Source: Rhipicephalus microplus
Lineage: Eukaryota; Arthropoda; Arachnida; Ixodida; Ixodidae
Reading direction: 5' to 3'
DNA length: 64,000 bases
NCBI RefSeq assembly: GCF_043290135.1
Contig: NW_027464603.1
Coordinates: forward strand, 3,635,501-3,699,500
Shown: positions 40,952 to 54,410 of the stretch, piece after piece
Position numbering within the stretch: the first letter of the stretch is position 1
How the letters are laid out: the number at the start of each line of letters is the position of its first letter
The notes under the pieces: generated by a model
What the model saw: only the letters and a program-made list of their open reading frames with translations
Told to the model about the DNA's origin: nothing
Databases searched by the model: none
Program-made: the position numbers and the translations under genes

Positions 40952-42715
40952 CTAACTAGAAACTACACAACTACAATCTCCACAACTCGAAACTCCGCAA
41001 CTACAAAATCCACAACTAGAAACTCCACAACTGGGAACTCCGCAACTAGAAAATGTACAACTAGAAACTCTAAAACTAAAAACTCCAACTAGAAACTCCA
41101 CAACTAGAAACTCCGCAACTAGAAACTCCACAACTAGACAATTCGCAACTAGAAACTCCACAACTAGACACTCCACAACTAGAAAACTGCGCAACTAGAA
41201 ACTCCACGACTAGACGCTCAAAACTTGAGACTCCGCAACTACAGACTTCGCAACTAGAAACTCTGCAACTAGAAACTGCACAGCTAGAAACTTGCAACTC
41301 GAAACTCTACAACTAAAACTCCGCAACTAGAAACTTTACAGCTAGAAACTCCACAACTAGAAACTCCACAACTAGAAACTCCGCAACTAGAAACTCCACA
41401 GCAAGAAACTCCACAACTTGAGACTTTGCAACTAGAAACTCGTCAACTAGAAACTCCACAACTAGAAACTCCACAACTAGAAACTCCACAACTAGAAACT
41501 CCACAAATTGAAACACCACAACTAGATACTCCACAACTACAAATTCCACAAATTGAAAGTCCACAACTAGAAACTCCGCAACTAGAAACTCCGCAACTAG
41601 AAACTCCCCAACTAGAGACTCCATAACTTGAAACACCACAACTAGATACTCCACAGCTACAAATTCCACATCTAGAAACTCCAAATTTAGAAACTCCGCA
41701 ACTAGAAACTCCGCAACTTTAAACTCCACAACTAGACACTCCATAACTAGGAACTCCACAACAAGAAACTCCACAACTACAGACTCCACAACTACAAACT
41801 CCACAACTAGAAACTCCACAACTGGAAACTCCGCAACTAGAAACTCCGCAACTAGAAACTCTACAATAAGAAATTCCACAACCGGAGACTCAACAACTTG
41901 AGACTTCGCAACTAGAAACTCGGCAACTAGAAACTCAACAACTAGAAACTCCACAACTAGAAACTCCACAACTAGAAACTCCACAACTTGAAACACCACA
42001 ACTAGATACTCCACAACTACAAATTCCACAACAAGAAACTCCAAATTTAGAAACTCCGCAACTAGAAACTCCGCAACCTAAAACTCCACAACTAGAGACT
42101 CCATAACTAGGAACTCCACATCTAGAAACTTCACAACTAAAGACTCCACAACTACAAACTTCGCAACTAGAAACTCCACAACCAGAAACTCCGCAACTAG
42201 AAACTCCACAACTAGAAGTTCCACAACCAGAGACTCAACAACTAGAAACTCCACAACTAGAAACCCAGCAACTAGAAACTCCACAACTAGAAACTCAACA
42301 CCTACAAATTCTACAACTTGAAACACCACAACTAGAAACGCAACAACGAGAAACTCCACACCTAGAAACTCTGCAACTAGAAACTCCCCAACTAGAAACT
42401 CCACAACTAGAAACTATGCAACTAGAAACTCCGCAACTAGAAACTCCACAGCTAGAACGTCCGCAACTAGAAACTCTGCAACTAGCAACTCTGCAACTAG
42501 AAACTCCAACGCTAGAAACTCCACAACTAGAAACTCCACAACTATAAACTCCTCAACTAGAGACCACAACTAGAGACTCCGCAACTAGAAACTCCCCAGC
42601 TAGAAACTCCGCAACTAGAAACTCCGCAACTAGAAACTCCACAACTAGAGACTCCGCAACTATGAACTCCACAACTTGAAACTCTGCAACTCGAAACTCT
42701 GCAACTAGAAAATTC
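40952..42715. repeat. Cassette of 1,764 bp, alpha core with GACGCTC
   Basis: Matches 20669, without the two private changes of that copy. Confidence 0.86.
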
Positions 42716-43906
42716 CTAACTAGAAACTACACAACTACAATCTCCACAACTCGAAACTCCGCAACTACAAAATCCACAACTAGAAACTCCACAACTGGGA
42801 ACTCCGCAACTAGAAAATGTACAACTAGAAACTCGAAAACTAAAAACTCCAACTAGAAACTCCACAACTAGAAACTCCGCAACTAGAAACTCCACAACTA
42901 GACAATTCGCAACTAGAAACTCCACAACTAGACACTCCACAACTAGAAAATTCCGCAACTAGAAACTCCACGACTAGACACTCAAAACTTGAGACTCTGC
43001 AACTACAGACTTCGCAACTAGAAACTCTGCAACTAGAAACTGCACAGCTAGAAACTTGCAACTCGAAACTCTGCAACTAAAACTCCGCAACTAGAAACTT
43101 TACAGCTAGAAACTCCACAACTAGAAACTCCACAACTAGAAACTCCGCAACTAGAAACTCCACAGCTAGAAACTCCACAACTTGAGACTTTGCAACTAGA
43201 AACTCGTCAACTAGAAACTCCACAACTAGAAACTCCACAACTAGAAACTCCACAAATAGAAACTCCACAAATTGAAACACCACAACTAGATACTCCACAA
43301 CTTCAAATTCCACAACTTGAAAGTCCACAACTAGAAACTCCGCAACTAGAAACTCCGCAACTAGAAACTCCACAACTAGAAGTTCCACAACCAGAGACTC
43401 AACAACTAGAAACTCCACAACTAGAAACCCAGCAACTAGAAACTCCACAACTAGAAACTCAACACCTACAAATTCTACAACTTGAAACACCACAACTATA
43501 AACGCAACTACTAGAAACTCCACACCTAGAAACTCCGCAACTAGAAACTCCACAACTAGAAACTCCACAAGTAGAAACTATGCAACTAGAAACTCCGCAA
43601 CTAGAAACTCCACAGCTAGAACGTCCGCAAATAGAAACTCTGCAACTAGGAACTCTGCAACTAGAAACTCCAATGCTAGAAACTCCACAACTAGAAACTC
43701 CACAACTAGAAACTCCACAACTAGAAACTCCACAACTAGAAACTCCACAACTAGAGACCACTAGAGACTCCGCAACTAGAAACTCCCCAGCTAGAAACTC
43801 CGCAACTAGAAACTCCGCAACTAGAAACTCCACAACTAGAGACTCCGCAACTATGAACTCCACAACTTGAAACTCTGCAACTCGAAACTCTGCAACTAGA
43901 AAATTC
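42716..43906. repeat. Cassette of 1,191 bp, beta core, 10-bp monomer
   Basis: Matches 22433. Confidence 0.86.
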
Positions 43907-46900
43907 CTAACTAGAAACTACACAACTACAATCTCCACAACTCGAAACTCCGCAACTACAAAATTCACAACTAGGAACTCCACAACTGGGAACTCCGCAA
44001 CTAGAAAATGTACAACTAGAAACTCGAAAACTAAAAACTCCAACTAGAAACTCCACAACTAGAAACTTCGCAACTAGAAACTCCACAACTAGACAATTCG
44101 CAACTAGAAACTCCACAACTAGACACTCCACAACTAGAAAACTCCGCAACTAGAAACTCCACGACTAGACACTCAAAACTTGACACTCCGCAACAACAGA
44201 CTTCGCAACTAGAAACTCTGCAACTAGAAACTGCACAGCTAGAAACTTGCAACTCGAAACTCTGCAACTAAAACTCCGCAACTAGAAACTCCACAGCTAG
44301 AAACTCCACAACTAGAAACTCCACAACTAGAGACTCCACAACTAGAAACTCCATGACTAGAAACTCCACAATTAGAAACTCCACAGCTAGAAACTCCACA
44401 ATTTCAGACTTTGCAACTAGAAACTCGGCAACTAGAAACTCAACAACTAGAAACTCCACAACTAGAAACATCACAACTAGAAACTCCACAACTTGAAACA
44501 CCACAACTAGATACTCCGCAACTACAAATTCCACAACTAGAAACTCCACAACTAGAAACTCCATAAGTAGAAACTCCACAACTAGAAACTCCACAACTAC
44601 AGACTCCACAACTAGAAACTCCACAGCTAGAGACTCCACAACTAGAAACTCCACAAATACGAACCCCAAAACTACGAACCCCACAACAAGAAACTCCACA
44701 ACTAGAAACTCCACAACTTGAAACACCACAACTAGATACTCCGCAACTACAAATTCCACAACTAGAACTCCACAACTAAACACTCCATAACTAGAAACTC
44801 CACAACGAGAAACTCCACAACTACAGACTTCACAACTAGAAACTCCATGCTAGAGACTCCACAACTAGAAACTCCACAAATACGAACCCCACAACTACGA
44901 ACACCACGACTAGAAACTCCACAACTAGAAACTCCACAACTTGAGACTTCGCAACTAGAAACTCCACAACTAGAAACACCACAACTACAGACTTCACAAC
45001 TAGAAACTCCGCAACTAGAAACTCCACAACTAGAGGCTCCATAACTTGAAACTCCACAACTAGAAACTCCACAACTACGAACCTCACAACCAGAAACTCC
45101 ACAACTAGAAACTCCGCAACAAGAAACTCCACAGCTAGAAACTCCACAACTTGAGACTTCGAAACTAGAAACTCGGCAACTAGAAACTCCACAACTAGAA
45201 ACTCCACAACTAGAAACTCCACAAATTGAAACGCCACAACTAGATACTCCACAACTACAAATTCCACAACTAGAAACTCCACAACTAAAAACTCCGCAAC
45301 TAGAAACTCCGCAACTAGAAACTCCACAACTAGAGACTCCATAACTTGAAACACCACAACTAGATACTCCACAACTACAAATTCCACATCTAGAAACTCC
45401 AATTTTAGAAACTCCGCAACTTTAAACTCCACAACAAGACACTCTATAACTAGGAACTCCTCAACAAGAAACTCCACATCTAGAAACTCCACAACTACAG
45501 ACTCCACAACTTCAAACTTCGCAACTAGAAACTCCACAACCAGAAACTCCGCAACTAGACACTCCACAACTAGAAAACTCCGCAACTAGAAACTCCACGA
45601 CTATACATTCAAAACTTGAGACTCCGCAACTACAGACTTCGCAACTAGAAACTCTGCAACTAGAAACTGCACAGCTAGAAACTTGCAACTCGAAACTCTG
45701 CAACTAAAACTCTGCAACTAGAAACTTTACAGCTAGAAACTCCACAACTAGAAACTCCACAACTAGAAACTTCGCAACTAGAAACTCCACAGCTAGAAAC
45801 TCCACAACTTGAGACTTTGCAACTAGAAACTCGTCAACTAGAAACTCCACAACTAGAAACTCCACAACTAGAAACTCCACAACTAGAAACTCCACAAATT
45901 GAAACACCACAACTAGATACTCCACAACTACAAATTCCACAACTTGAAAGTCCACAACTAGAAACTCCGCAACTAGAAACTCCGCAACTAGAAACTACCC
46001 AACTAGAGACTCCATAACTTGAAACACCACAACTAGATACTCCACAGCTACAAATTCCACATCTACAAACTCCAAATTTAGAAACTCCGCAACTAGAAAC
46101 TCCGCAACTTTAAACTCCACAACTAGACACTCCATAACTAGGAACTCCACAACAAGAAACTCCACAACTACAGACTCCACAACTACAAACTCCACAACTA
46201 GAAACTCCACAACTGGAAACTCCGCAACTAGAAACTTCGCAACTAGAAACTCTACAATAAGAAATTCCACAACCGGAGACTCAACAACTTGAGACTTCGC
46301 AACTAGAAACTCGGCAACTAGAAACTCAACAACTAGAAACTCCACAACTAGAAACTCCACAACTAGAAACTCCACAACTTGAAACACCGCAACTAGATAC
46401 TCCACAACTACAAATTCCACAACAAGAAACTCCAAATTTAGAAACTCCGCAACTAGAAACTCCGCAACCTAAAACTCCACAACTAGAGACTCCATAACTA
46501 GGAACTCCACATCTAGAAACTCCACAACTAAAGACTACACAACTACAAACTTCGCAACTAGAAACTCCACAACCAGAAACTCCGCAACTAGAAACTCCAC
46601 AACTAGAAGTTCCACAACCAGAGACTCAACAACTAGAAACTCCACAACTAGAAACCCAGCAACTAGAAACTCCACAACTAGAAACTCAACACCTACAAAT
46701 TCTACAACTTGAAACACCACAACTAGAAACGCAACAACGAGAAACTCCACACCTAGAAACTCCGCAACTAGAAACTCCCCAACTAGAAACTCCACAACTA
46801 GAAACTATGCAACTAGAAACTCCGCAACTAGAAACTCCACAGCTAGAACGTCCGCAACTAGAAACTCTGCAACTAGCAACTCTGCAACTAGAAACTCCAA

Positions 46901-47091
46901 CGCTAGAAACTCCACAACTAGAAACTCCACAACTAGAAACTCCACAAATAGAGACCACAACTAGAGACTCCGCAACTAGAAACTCCCCAGCTAGAAACTC
47001 CGCAACTAGAAACTCCGCAACTAGAAACTCCACAACTAGAGACTCCGCAACTATGAACTCCACAACTTGAAACTCTGCAACTAGAAAATTC
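43907..47091. repeat. Mosaic cassette of 3,185 bp, gamma core
   Basis: Matches 23624-26808 at 20,283 bp, including the TACGAACCCC monomers near 44654-44683 and 44880-44905, and the 3' half core at about 45555-45718. Confidence 0.85.
45555..45718. repeat. Half core, 3' half only (second copy)
   Basis: Same content as 25272-25435, including the CGACTATACATTC variant. Confidence 0.82.
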
Positions 47092-49464
47092 CTAACTAGA
47101 AACTACACAACTACAATCTCCACAACTCGAAACTCCGCAACTACAAAATCCACAACTAGAAACTCCACAACTGGGAACTCCGCAACTAGAAAATGTACAA
47201 CTAGAAACTCGAAAACTAAAAACTCCAACTAGAAACTCCACAACTAGAAACTCCGCAACTAGAAACTCCACAACTAGACAATTCGCAACTAGAAACTACC
47301 CAACTTGAAACACCACAACTAGATACTCTGCAACTACAAATTCCAACACTAGAAACTCCACAACAAGAAACTCCACAACTAAAAACTCCGCAACTAGAAA
47401 CTCCGCAACTAGAAACTCCACAACTAGAGACTCCATAACTTGAAACACCACAACTAGATACTCCACAACAACAAATTCCACATCTAGAAACTCCAAATTT
47501 AGAAACTCCGCAACTTTAAACTCCACAACTAGACACTCCATAACTAGGAACTCCTCAACAAGAAACTCCACAACAACAGACTCCACAACTACAAACTCCA
47601 CAACTAGAAACTCCACAACTGGAAACTCCGCAACTAGAAACTCCGCAACTAGAAACTCCACAACTAGACATTCCACAACCAGAGACTCAACAACTTGAGA
47701 CTCCACAACTAAAAACTCCACAGCTAGAAACTCTACAACTTGAGACTTCGCAACTAGAAACTCGGCAACTAGAAACTCAAAGACTAGAAACTCCACAACT
47801 AGAAACTCCACACCTAGAAACTCCGCAACTAGTAACTCCACAACTAGAAACTCCACGACTAGAAACTATGCAACTAGAAACTCCGCGACTAGAAACTCCA
47901 AAGCTAGAGCGTCCGCAACTAGAAACTCTGCAACTAGAAACTCCGCAACTAGAAACTCCAACACTAGAAACTCCACAACTAGAAACTCCACAACTAGAAA
48001 CTTCACAATTAGAAACTCCACAACTAGAAACTCAAAAACTAGAAACTCCACAACTAGGAACTTCACAACTAGAAACTCCACAACTTGAAACACCACAACT
48101 AGATACTCCGCAAATACAAATTCCAACACTAGAAACTCCAGAACAAGAAACTCCATAACTAGAAACTCCGCAACTAAAAACTCCACAACTAGAGACTCCA
48201 TAACTAGGAACTCCACAACTAGAAACTCCACAACTACAGACTCCACAACTACAGACTCCACAACTAGAAACTCCACAGCTAGAGACTCCACAACTAGAAA
48301 CTCTACAACTAGAAACTCCACAACTACGAACCTCGCAACTAGAAACCCAGCAACCAGAGACTTGGGACTTCGCAACTTGGGACTTCGCACAACTTGGGAC
48401 TTCACAACTTTAAACTCCACAACTAGAAACTCCGCAACTAGAAACTCCACAGCTAGAAACTCAACAACTTGAGACTTTGCAACTAGAAACTCGGCAACTA
48501 GAAACTTCACAACTAGAAACTCCACAACTAGAAACTCCACAAACTGAAACACCACAACTAGATACTCCACAACTACAAATTCCACAACTTGAAGGTCCAC
48601 AACTAGAAACTCCGCAACTAGAAACTCCACAACTTGAGACTCCACAACTAAAAACTCCACAACTTGAGACTTCGCAACTAGAAACTCGGCAACAAGAACC
48701 TCAACAACTAGAAACTCCACAACTAGAAACTCCACAACTAGAAACTCCACAACTTGAAACACCACAACTAGATACTCCACAACTTCAAATTCCACAACAA
48801 TAATCTCCATATTTAGAAACCCCGCAACTAGAAACTCCGCAACTTAAAACTCCACAAATAGAGACTCCATAACTAGGAACTCCACATCTAGAAACTCCAC
48901 AACTACAGACTCCATAACTACAAACTTCGCAACTAGAAACTCCACAACCAGAAACTCCGCAACTAGAAACTCCACAACTAGAAGTTCCAACACCAGAGAC
49001 TCAACAACTAGAAACTCCACAACTAGAAACCCAGCAACTAGAAACTCCACAACTAGAAACTCAACACCTACAAATTCTACAACTTGAAACACCACAACTA
49101 GAAACGCAACAACTAGAAACTCCACAACTAGAAACTCCGCCACTAGAAACTCCACAACTAGAAACTCCACAACTAGAAACTATGCAACTAGAAACTCCGC
49201 AACTAGAAACTCCACAGCTAGAACGTCCGCAACTAGAAACTCTGCAACTAGAAACTCTGCAACTAGAAACTCCAACGCTAGAAACTCCAACTAGAAACTC
49301 CACAACTAGAGACCACAACTAGAGACTCCGCAACTAGAAACTCCCCAGCTAGAAACTCCGCAACTAGAAACTCCGCAACTAGGAACTCCACAACTAGAGA
49401 CTCCGCAACTATGAACTCCACAACTTGAAGCTCTGCAACTCGAAACTCTGCAACTAGAAAATTC
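47092..49464. repeat. Cassette of 2,373 bp, epsilon core
   Basis: The 5' half core is followed near 47290 by CTTGAAACACCAC, as at 26809. Compared with the first large copy it lacks 104 bp (27091-27194 there) at about 47375, and then continues into the full body that the first copy has lost. It contains the degenerate island at 48352. Confidence 0.84.
48352..48410. repeat. Island of degenerate monomers with CTTGGGACTTC
   Basis: Successive monomers read ACTTGGGACTTCGCA (15 bp), ACTTGGGACTTCGCACA (17 bp) and ACTTGGGACTTCACA (15 bp), preceded by a 7-bp remnant ACCAGAG. TTGGGA occurs three times here and I did not see it outside the three copies of this island. Confidence 0.85.
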
Positions 49465-51933
49465 CCAACTAGAAACTACACAACTACAATCTCCACAACT
49501 CGAAACTCCGCAACTACAAAATCCACAACTAGAAACTCCACAACTGGGAACTCCGCAACTAGAAAATGTACAACTAGAAACTCGAAAACTAAAAACTCCA
49601 ACTAGAAACTCCACAACTAGAAACTCCGCAACTAGAAACTCCACAACTAGAAACTCCTCAACTAGACACTTCGCAACTAGAAACTTCACAACTAGACACT
49701 CCACAACTAGAAAACTCCGCAAATAGAAACTCCACCGCTAGACACTCAAAACTTGAGACTTCGCAACGACAGACCTCGCAACTAGAAACTCTGCAACTAG
49801 AAACTGCACAGCTAGAAACTTGCAAATCGAAACTCTGCAACTAAAACTCCGCAACTAGAAACTCCACAGCTAGAAACTCCACAACTAGAGACTCCACAAC
49901 TACAAACTCCATGACTAGAAACTTCACAATTAGAAACTTCACAACTAGAAACTCCACAACTTGAGACTTTGCAACTAGAAACTCGGTAACTAGAAACTCA
50001 ACAACTAGAAACTCCACAACTAGGAACTTCACAACTAGAAACTCCACAACTTGAAACACCACAACTAGATACTCTGCAACTACAAATCCCAACACTAGAA
50101 ACTCCACAACAAGGAACTCCATAACTAGAAACTCCGCAACTAGAAACTCCACAACTACAAACTCCATGACTAGAAACTTCACAATTAGAAACTCCACAAG
50201 TAGAAACTCCACAACTTGAGACTTTGCAACTAGAAACTCGGCAACTAGAAACTCAACAACTAGAAACTCCACAACTAGGAACTTCACAACTAGAAACTCC
50301 ACAACTTGAAACACCACAACTAGATACCCCGCAACTACAATATCCAACACTAGAAACTCCACAACAAGAAACTCCATAACTAGAAACTCCGCAACTAGAA
50401 ACTCCACAACTACAGACTCCACAACTAGAAACTCCACAGCTAGAGACTCCACAACTAGAAACTCCACAACTAGAAACTCCACAACTACGAACCTCACAAC
50501 TAGAAACTCTACAAGTAGAAACTCCGCAACTAGGAACTCCACAGCTAGAAACTCCACAACTTGAGACTTTGCAACTAGAAACTCGGCAACTAGAAACTCC
50601 ACAACTAGAAACTCCACAGCTAGAGACTCCACAACTAGAAACTCTACAACTAGAAACTCCACAACTACGAACCTCACAACTAGAAACTCTACAAGTAGAA
50701 ACTCCACAACTTAGGACTTCGCAACTTTAAACTCCACAACTAGAAACTCCGCAACTAGAAACGCCACAGCTAGAAACTCCACAACTTGAGACTTTGCAAC
50801 TAGAAACTCGGCAACTAGAAACTCCACAACTAGAAACTCCACAACTAGAAACTCCACAACTAGAAACTCCAAAAATTGAAACACTACAACTAGATACTCC
50901 GCAACTACAAATTCCACAACTTGAAAGACCACAACTAGAAACTCCGCAACTAGAGACTCCATAACTTGAAACACCACAACTAGATACTCCACAGCTACAA
51001 ATTCCACATCTAGAAACTCCAAATTTAGAAACTCCGCAACTAGAAACTCCGCAACTTTAAACTCCACAACTAGACACTCCATAACTAGGAACTCCACAAC
51101 AAGAAACTCCACAACTACAGACTCCACAACTACAAACTCCACAACTAGAAACTCCACAACTGGAAACTCCGCAACTAGAAACTCCGCAACTAGAAACTCT
51201 ACAACAAGAAATTCCACAACCGGAGACTCAACAACTTGAGACTTCGCAACTAGAAACTCGGCAACTAGAAACTCAACAACTAGAAACTCCACAACTAGAA
51301 ACTCCACAACTAGAAACTCCACAACTTGAAACACCACAACTAGATACTCCACAACTACAAATTCCACAACAAGAAACTCCAAATTTAGAAACTCCGCAAC
51401 TAGAAACTCCGCAACCTAAAACTCCACAACTAGAAACTCCACAACTAGAAGTTCCAACACCAGAGACTCAACAACTAGAAACTCCACAACTAGAAACCCA
51501 GCAACTAGAAACTCCACAACTAGAAACTCAACACCTACAAATTCTACAACTTGAAACACCACAACTAGAAACGCAACAACTAGAAACTCCACAACTAGAA
51601 ACTCCGCAACTAGAAACTCCACAACTAGAAACTCCACAACTAGAAACTATGCAACTAGAAACTCCGCAACTAGAAACTCCACAGCTAGAACGTCCGCAAC
51701 TAGAAACTCTGCAACTAGAAACTCTGCAACTAGAAACTCCAACGCTAGAAACTCCACAACTAGAAACTCCACAACTAGAAACTCCACAACTAGAGACCAC
51801 AACTAGAGACTCCGCAACTAGAAACTCCCCAGCTAGAAACTCCGCAACTAGAAACTCCGCAACTAGAAACTCCACAACTAGAGACTCCGCAACTATGAAC
51901 TCCACAACTTGAAACTCTGCAACTAGAAAATTC
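49465..51933. repeat. Cassette of 2,469 bp, delta core
   Basis: The ruler reads ATTCCCAAC instead of ATTCCTAAC, and GAAGCTCTGC precedes it near 49427. The delta body runs to 51415 and then a short end body with TTCCAACACCAGAG. Confidence 0.86.
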
Positions 51934-54410
51934 CTAACTAGAAACTACACAACTACAATCTCCACAACTCGAAACTCCGCACCTACAAAATCCACAACTA
52001 GAAACTCCACAACTGGGAACTCCGCAACTAGAAAATGTACAACTAGAAACTCGAAAACTAAAAACTCCAACTAGAAACTCCACAACTAGAAACTCCGCAA
52101 CTAGAAACTCCACAACTAGACAATTCGCAACTAGAAACTCCACAACTTGAAACACCACAACTAGATACTCTGCAACTACAAATTCCAACACTAGAAACTC
52201 CACAACAAGAAACTCCATAACTAGAAACTCCGCAACTAGAAACTCCACAACTAGAAACTCCACAAATTGAAACGCCACAACTAGAACTCCACAACAACAA
52301 ATTCCACAACTAGAAACTCCACAACTAAAAACTCCGCAACTAGAAACTCCGCAACTAGAAACTCCACAACTAGAGACTCCATAACTTGAAACACCACAAC
52401 TAGATACTCCACAACAACAAATTCCACATCTAGAAACTCCAAATTTAGAAACTCCGCAACTTTAAACTCCACAACTAGACACTCCATAACTAGGAACTCC
52501 TCAACAAGAAACTCCACAACAACAGACTCCACAACTACAAACTCCACAACTAGAAACTCCACAACTGGAAACTCCGCAACTAGAAACTCCGCAACTAGAA
52601 ACTCCACAACTAGACATTCCACAACCAGAGACTCAACAACTTGAGACTCCACAACTAAAAACTCCACAGCTAGAAACTCTACAACTTGAGACTTTGCAAC
52701 TAGAAACTCGGCAACTAGAAACTCAAAGACTAGAAACTCCACAACTAGAAACTCCACACCTAGAAACTCCGCAACTAGTAACTCCACAACTAGAAACTCC
52801 ACGACTAGAAACTATGCAACTAGAAACTCCGCGACTAGAAACTCCAAAGCTAGAGCGTCCGCAACTAGAAACTCTGCAACTAGAAACTCCGCAACTAGAA
52901 ACTCCAACACTAGAAACTCCACAACTAGAAACTCCACAACTAGAAACTTCACAATTAGAAACTCCACAACTAGAAACTCAAAAACTAGAAACTCCACAAC
53001 TAGGAACTTCACAACTAGAAACTCCACAACTTGAAACACCACAACTAGATACTCCGCAAATACAAATTCCAACACTAGAAACTCCAGAACAAGAAACTCC
53101 ATAACTAGAAACTCCGCAACTAAAAACTCCACAACTAGAGACTCCATAACTAGGAACTCCACAACTAGAAACTCCACAACTACAGACTCCACAACTACAG
53201 ACTCCACAACTAGAAACTCCACAGCTAGAGACTCCACAACTAGAAACTCTACAACTAGAAACTCCACAACTACGAACCTCGCAACTAGAAACCCAGCAAC
53301 CAGAGACTTGGGACTTCGCAACTTGGGACTTCGCACAACTTGGGACTTCACAACTTTAAACTCCACAACTAGAAACTCCGCAACTAGAAACTCCACAGCT
53401 AGAAACTCAACAACTTGAGACTTTGCAACTAGAAACTCGGCAACTAGAAACTTCACAACTAGAAACTCCACAACTAGAAACTCCACAAACTGAAACACCA
53501 CAACTAGATACTCCACAACTACAAATTCCACAACTTGAAGGTCCACAACTAGAAACTCCGCAACTAGAAACTCCACAACTTGAGACTCCACAACTAAAAA
53601 CTCCACAACTTGAGACTTCGCAACTAGAAACTCGGCAACAAGAACCTCAACAACTAGAAACTCCACAACTAGAAACTCCACAACTAGAAACTCCACAACT
53701 TGAAACACCACAACTAGATACTCCACAACTTCAAATTCCACAACAATAATCTCCATATTTAGAAACCCCGCAACTAGAAACTCCGCAACTTAAAACTCCA
53801 CAAATAGAGACTCCATAACTAGGAACTCCACATCTAGAAACTCCACAACTACAGACTCCATAACTACAAACTTCGCAACTAGAAACTCCACAACCAGAAA
53901 CTCCGCAACTAGAAACTCCACAACTAGAAGTTCCAACACCAGAGACTCAACAACTAGAAACTCCACAACTAGAAACCCAGCAACTAGAAACTCCACAACT
54001 AGAAACTCAACACCTACAAATTCTACAACTTGAAACACCACAACTAGAAACGCAACAACTAGAAACTCCACAACTAGAAACTCCGCCACTAGAAACTCCA
54101 CAACTAGAAACTCCACAACTAGAAACTATGCAACTAGAAACTCCGCAACTAGAAACTCCACAGCTAGAACGTCCGCAACTAGAAACTCTGCAACTAGAAA
54201 CTCTGCAACTAGAAACTCCAACGCTAGAAACTCCAACTAGAAACTCCACAACTAGAGACCACAACTAGAGACTCCGCAACTAGAAACTCCCCAGCTAGAA
54301 ACTCCGCAACTAGAAACTCCGCAACTAGGAACTCCACAACTAGAGACTCCGCAACTATGAACTCCACAACTTGAAGCTCTGCAACTCGAAACTCTGCAAC
54401 TAGAAAATTC
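51934..54410. repeat. Cassette of 2,477 bp, epsilon core
   Basis: The 5' half core carries CTCCGCACCTACAAAATCC near 51975. The body here is complete and shows the stretch removed from 47375: a 14-bp monomer ACTAGAACTCCACA near 52281 and ACAACAAATTCC near 52292. Confidence 0.86.
53298..53356. repeat. Island of degenerate CTTGGGACTTC monomers, copy 2
   Basis: Same as 48352-48410 at 4,946 bp. Confidence 0.85.

Larger units (their letters stand above)
38382..44264. repeat. 5,883-bp four-cassette unit, copy 4
   Basis: Counterpart of 18099-23981. All four copies in the window have identical length, so no indel has been fixed in any since they arose. Confidence 0.9.
27212..47375. repeat. Large tandem duplication, second copy (about 20.2 kb)
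   Basis: This matches the first large copy at offset 21,972 bp for its first part and 20,283 bp for the rest, lacking one 1,689-bp cassette. It contains cassettes 27644 to 47092 in the same class order. Private substitutions I noticed include CGCAGTTAG near 27/29.5 kb (29526), CCCCATCTAG near 32021, AATTCTACATC near 32849, CACACCTAG near 33157, CCAATGCTAG near 34859, CACCCCAACTAG near 36112, CAATATCC near 39810, CGACCAGAC near 40043 and AACTAAAGACTCC near 40804. It ends where 4,946-bp units begin. Confidence 0.88.
47375..52320. repeat. 4,946-bp unit, copy 1
   Basis: Base 47375 corresponds to 52321 and 57267. The unit combines an epsilon-type body, a delta core, a delta body and an epsilon core. 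Its length leaves 11 on division by 15 and 2 on division by 3, so frames do not stay in register from copy to copy. No length change is visible against the next copy. The left edge is a junction with the second large block. Confidence 0.9.

Noticed and set aside
48352..48410. Remnant of a transposon or foreign insertion
   Set aside because: The odd monomers can still be aligned to the satellite unit; no terminal repeats, target duplication or coding remnant is visible.
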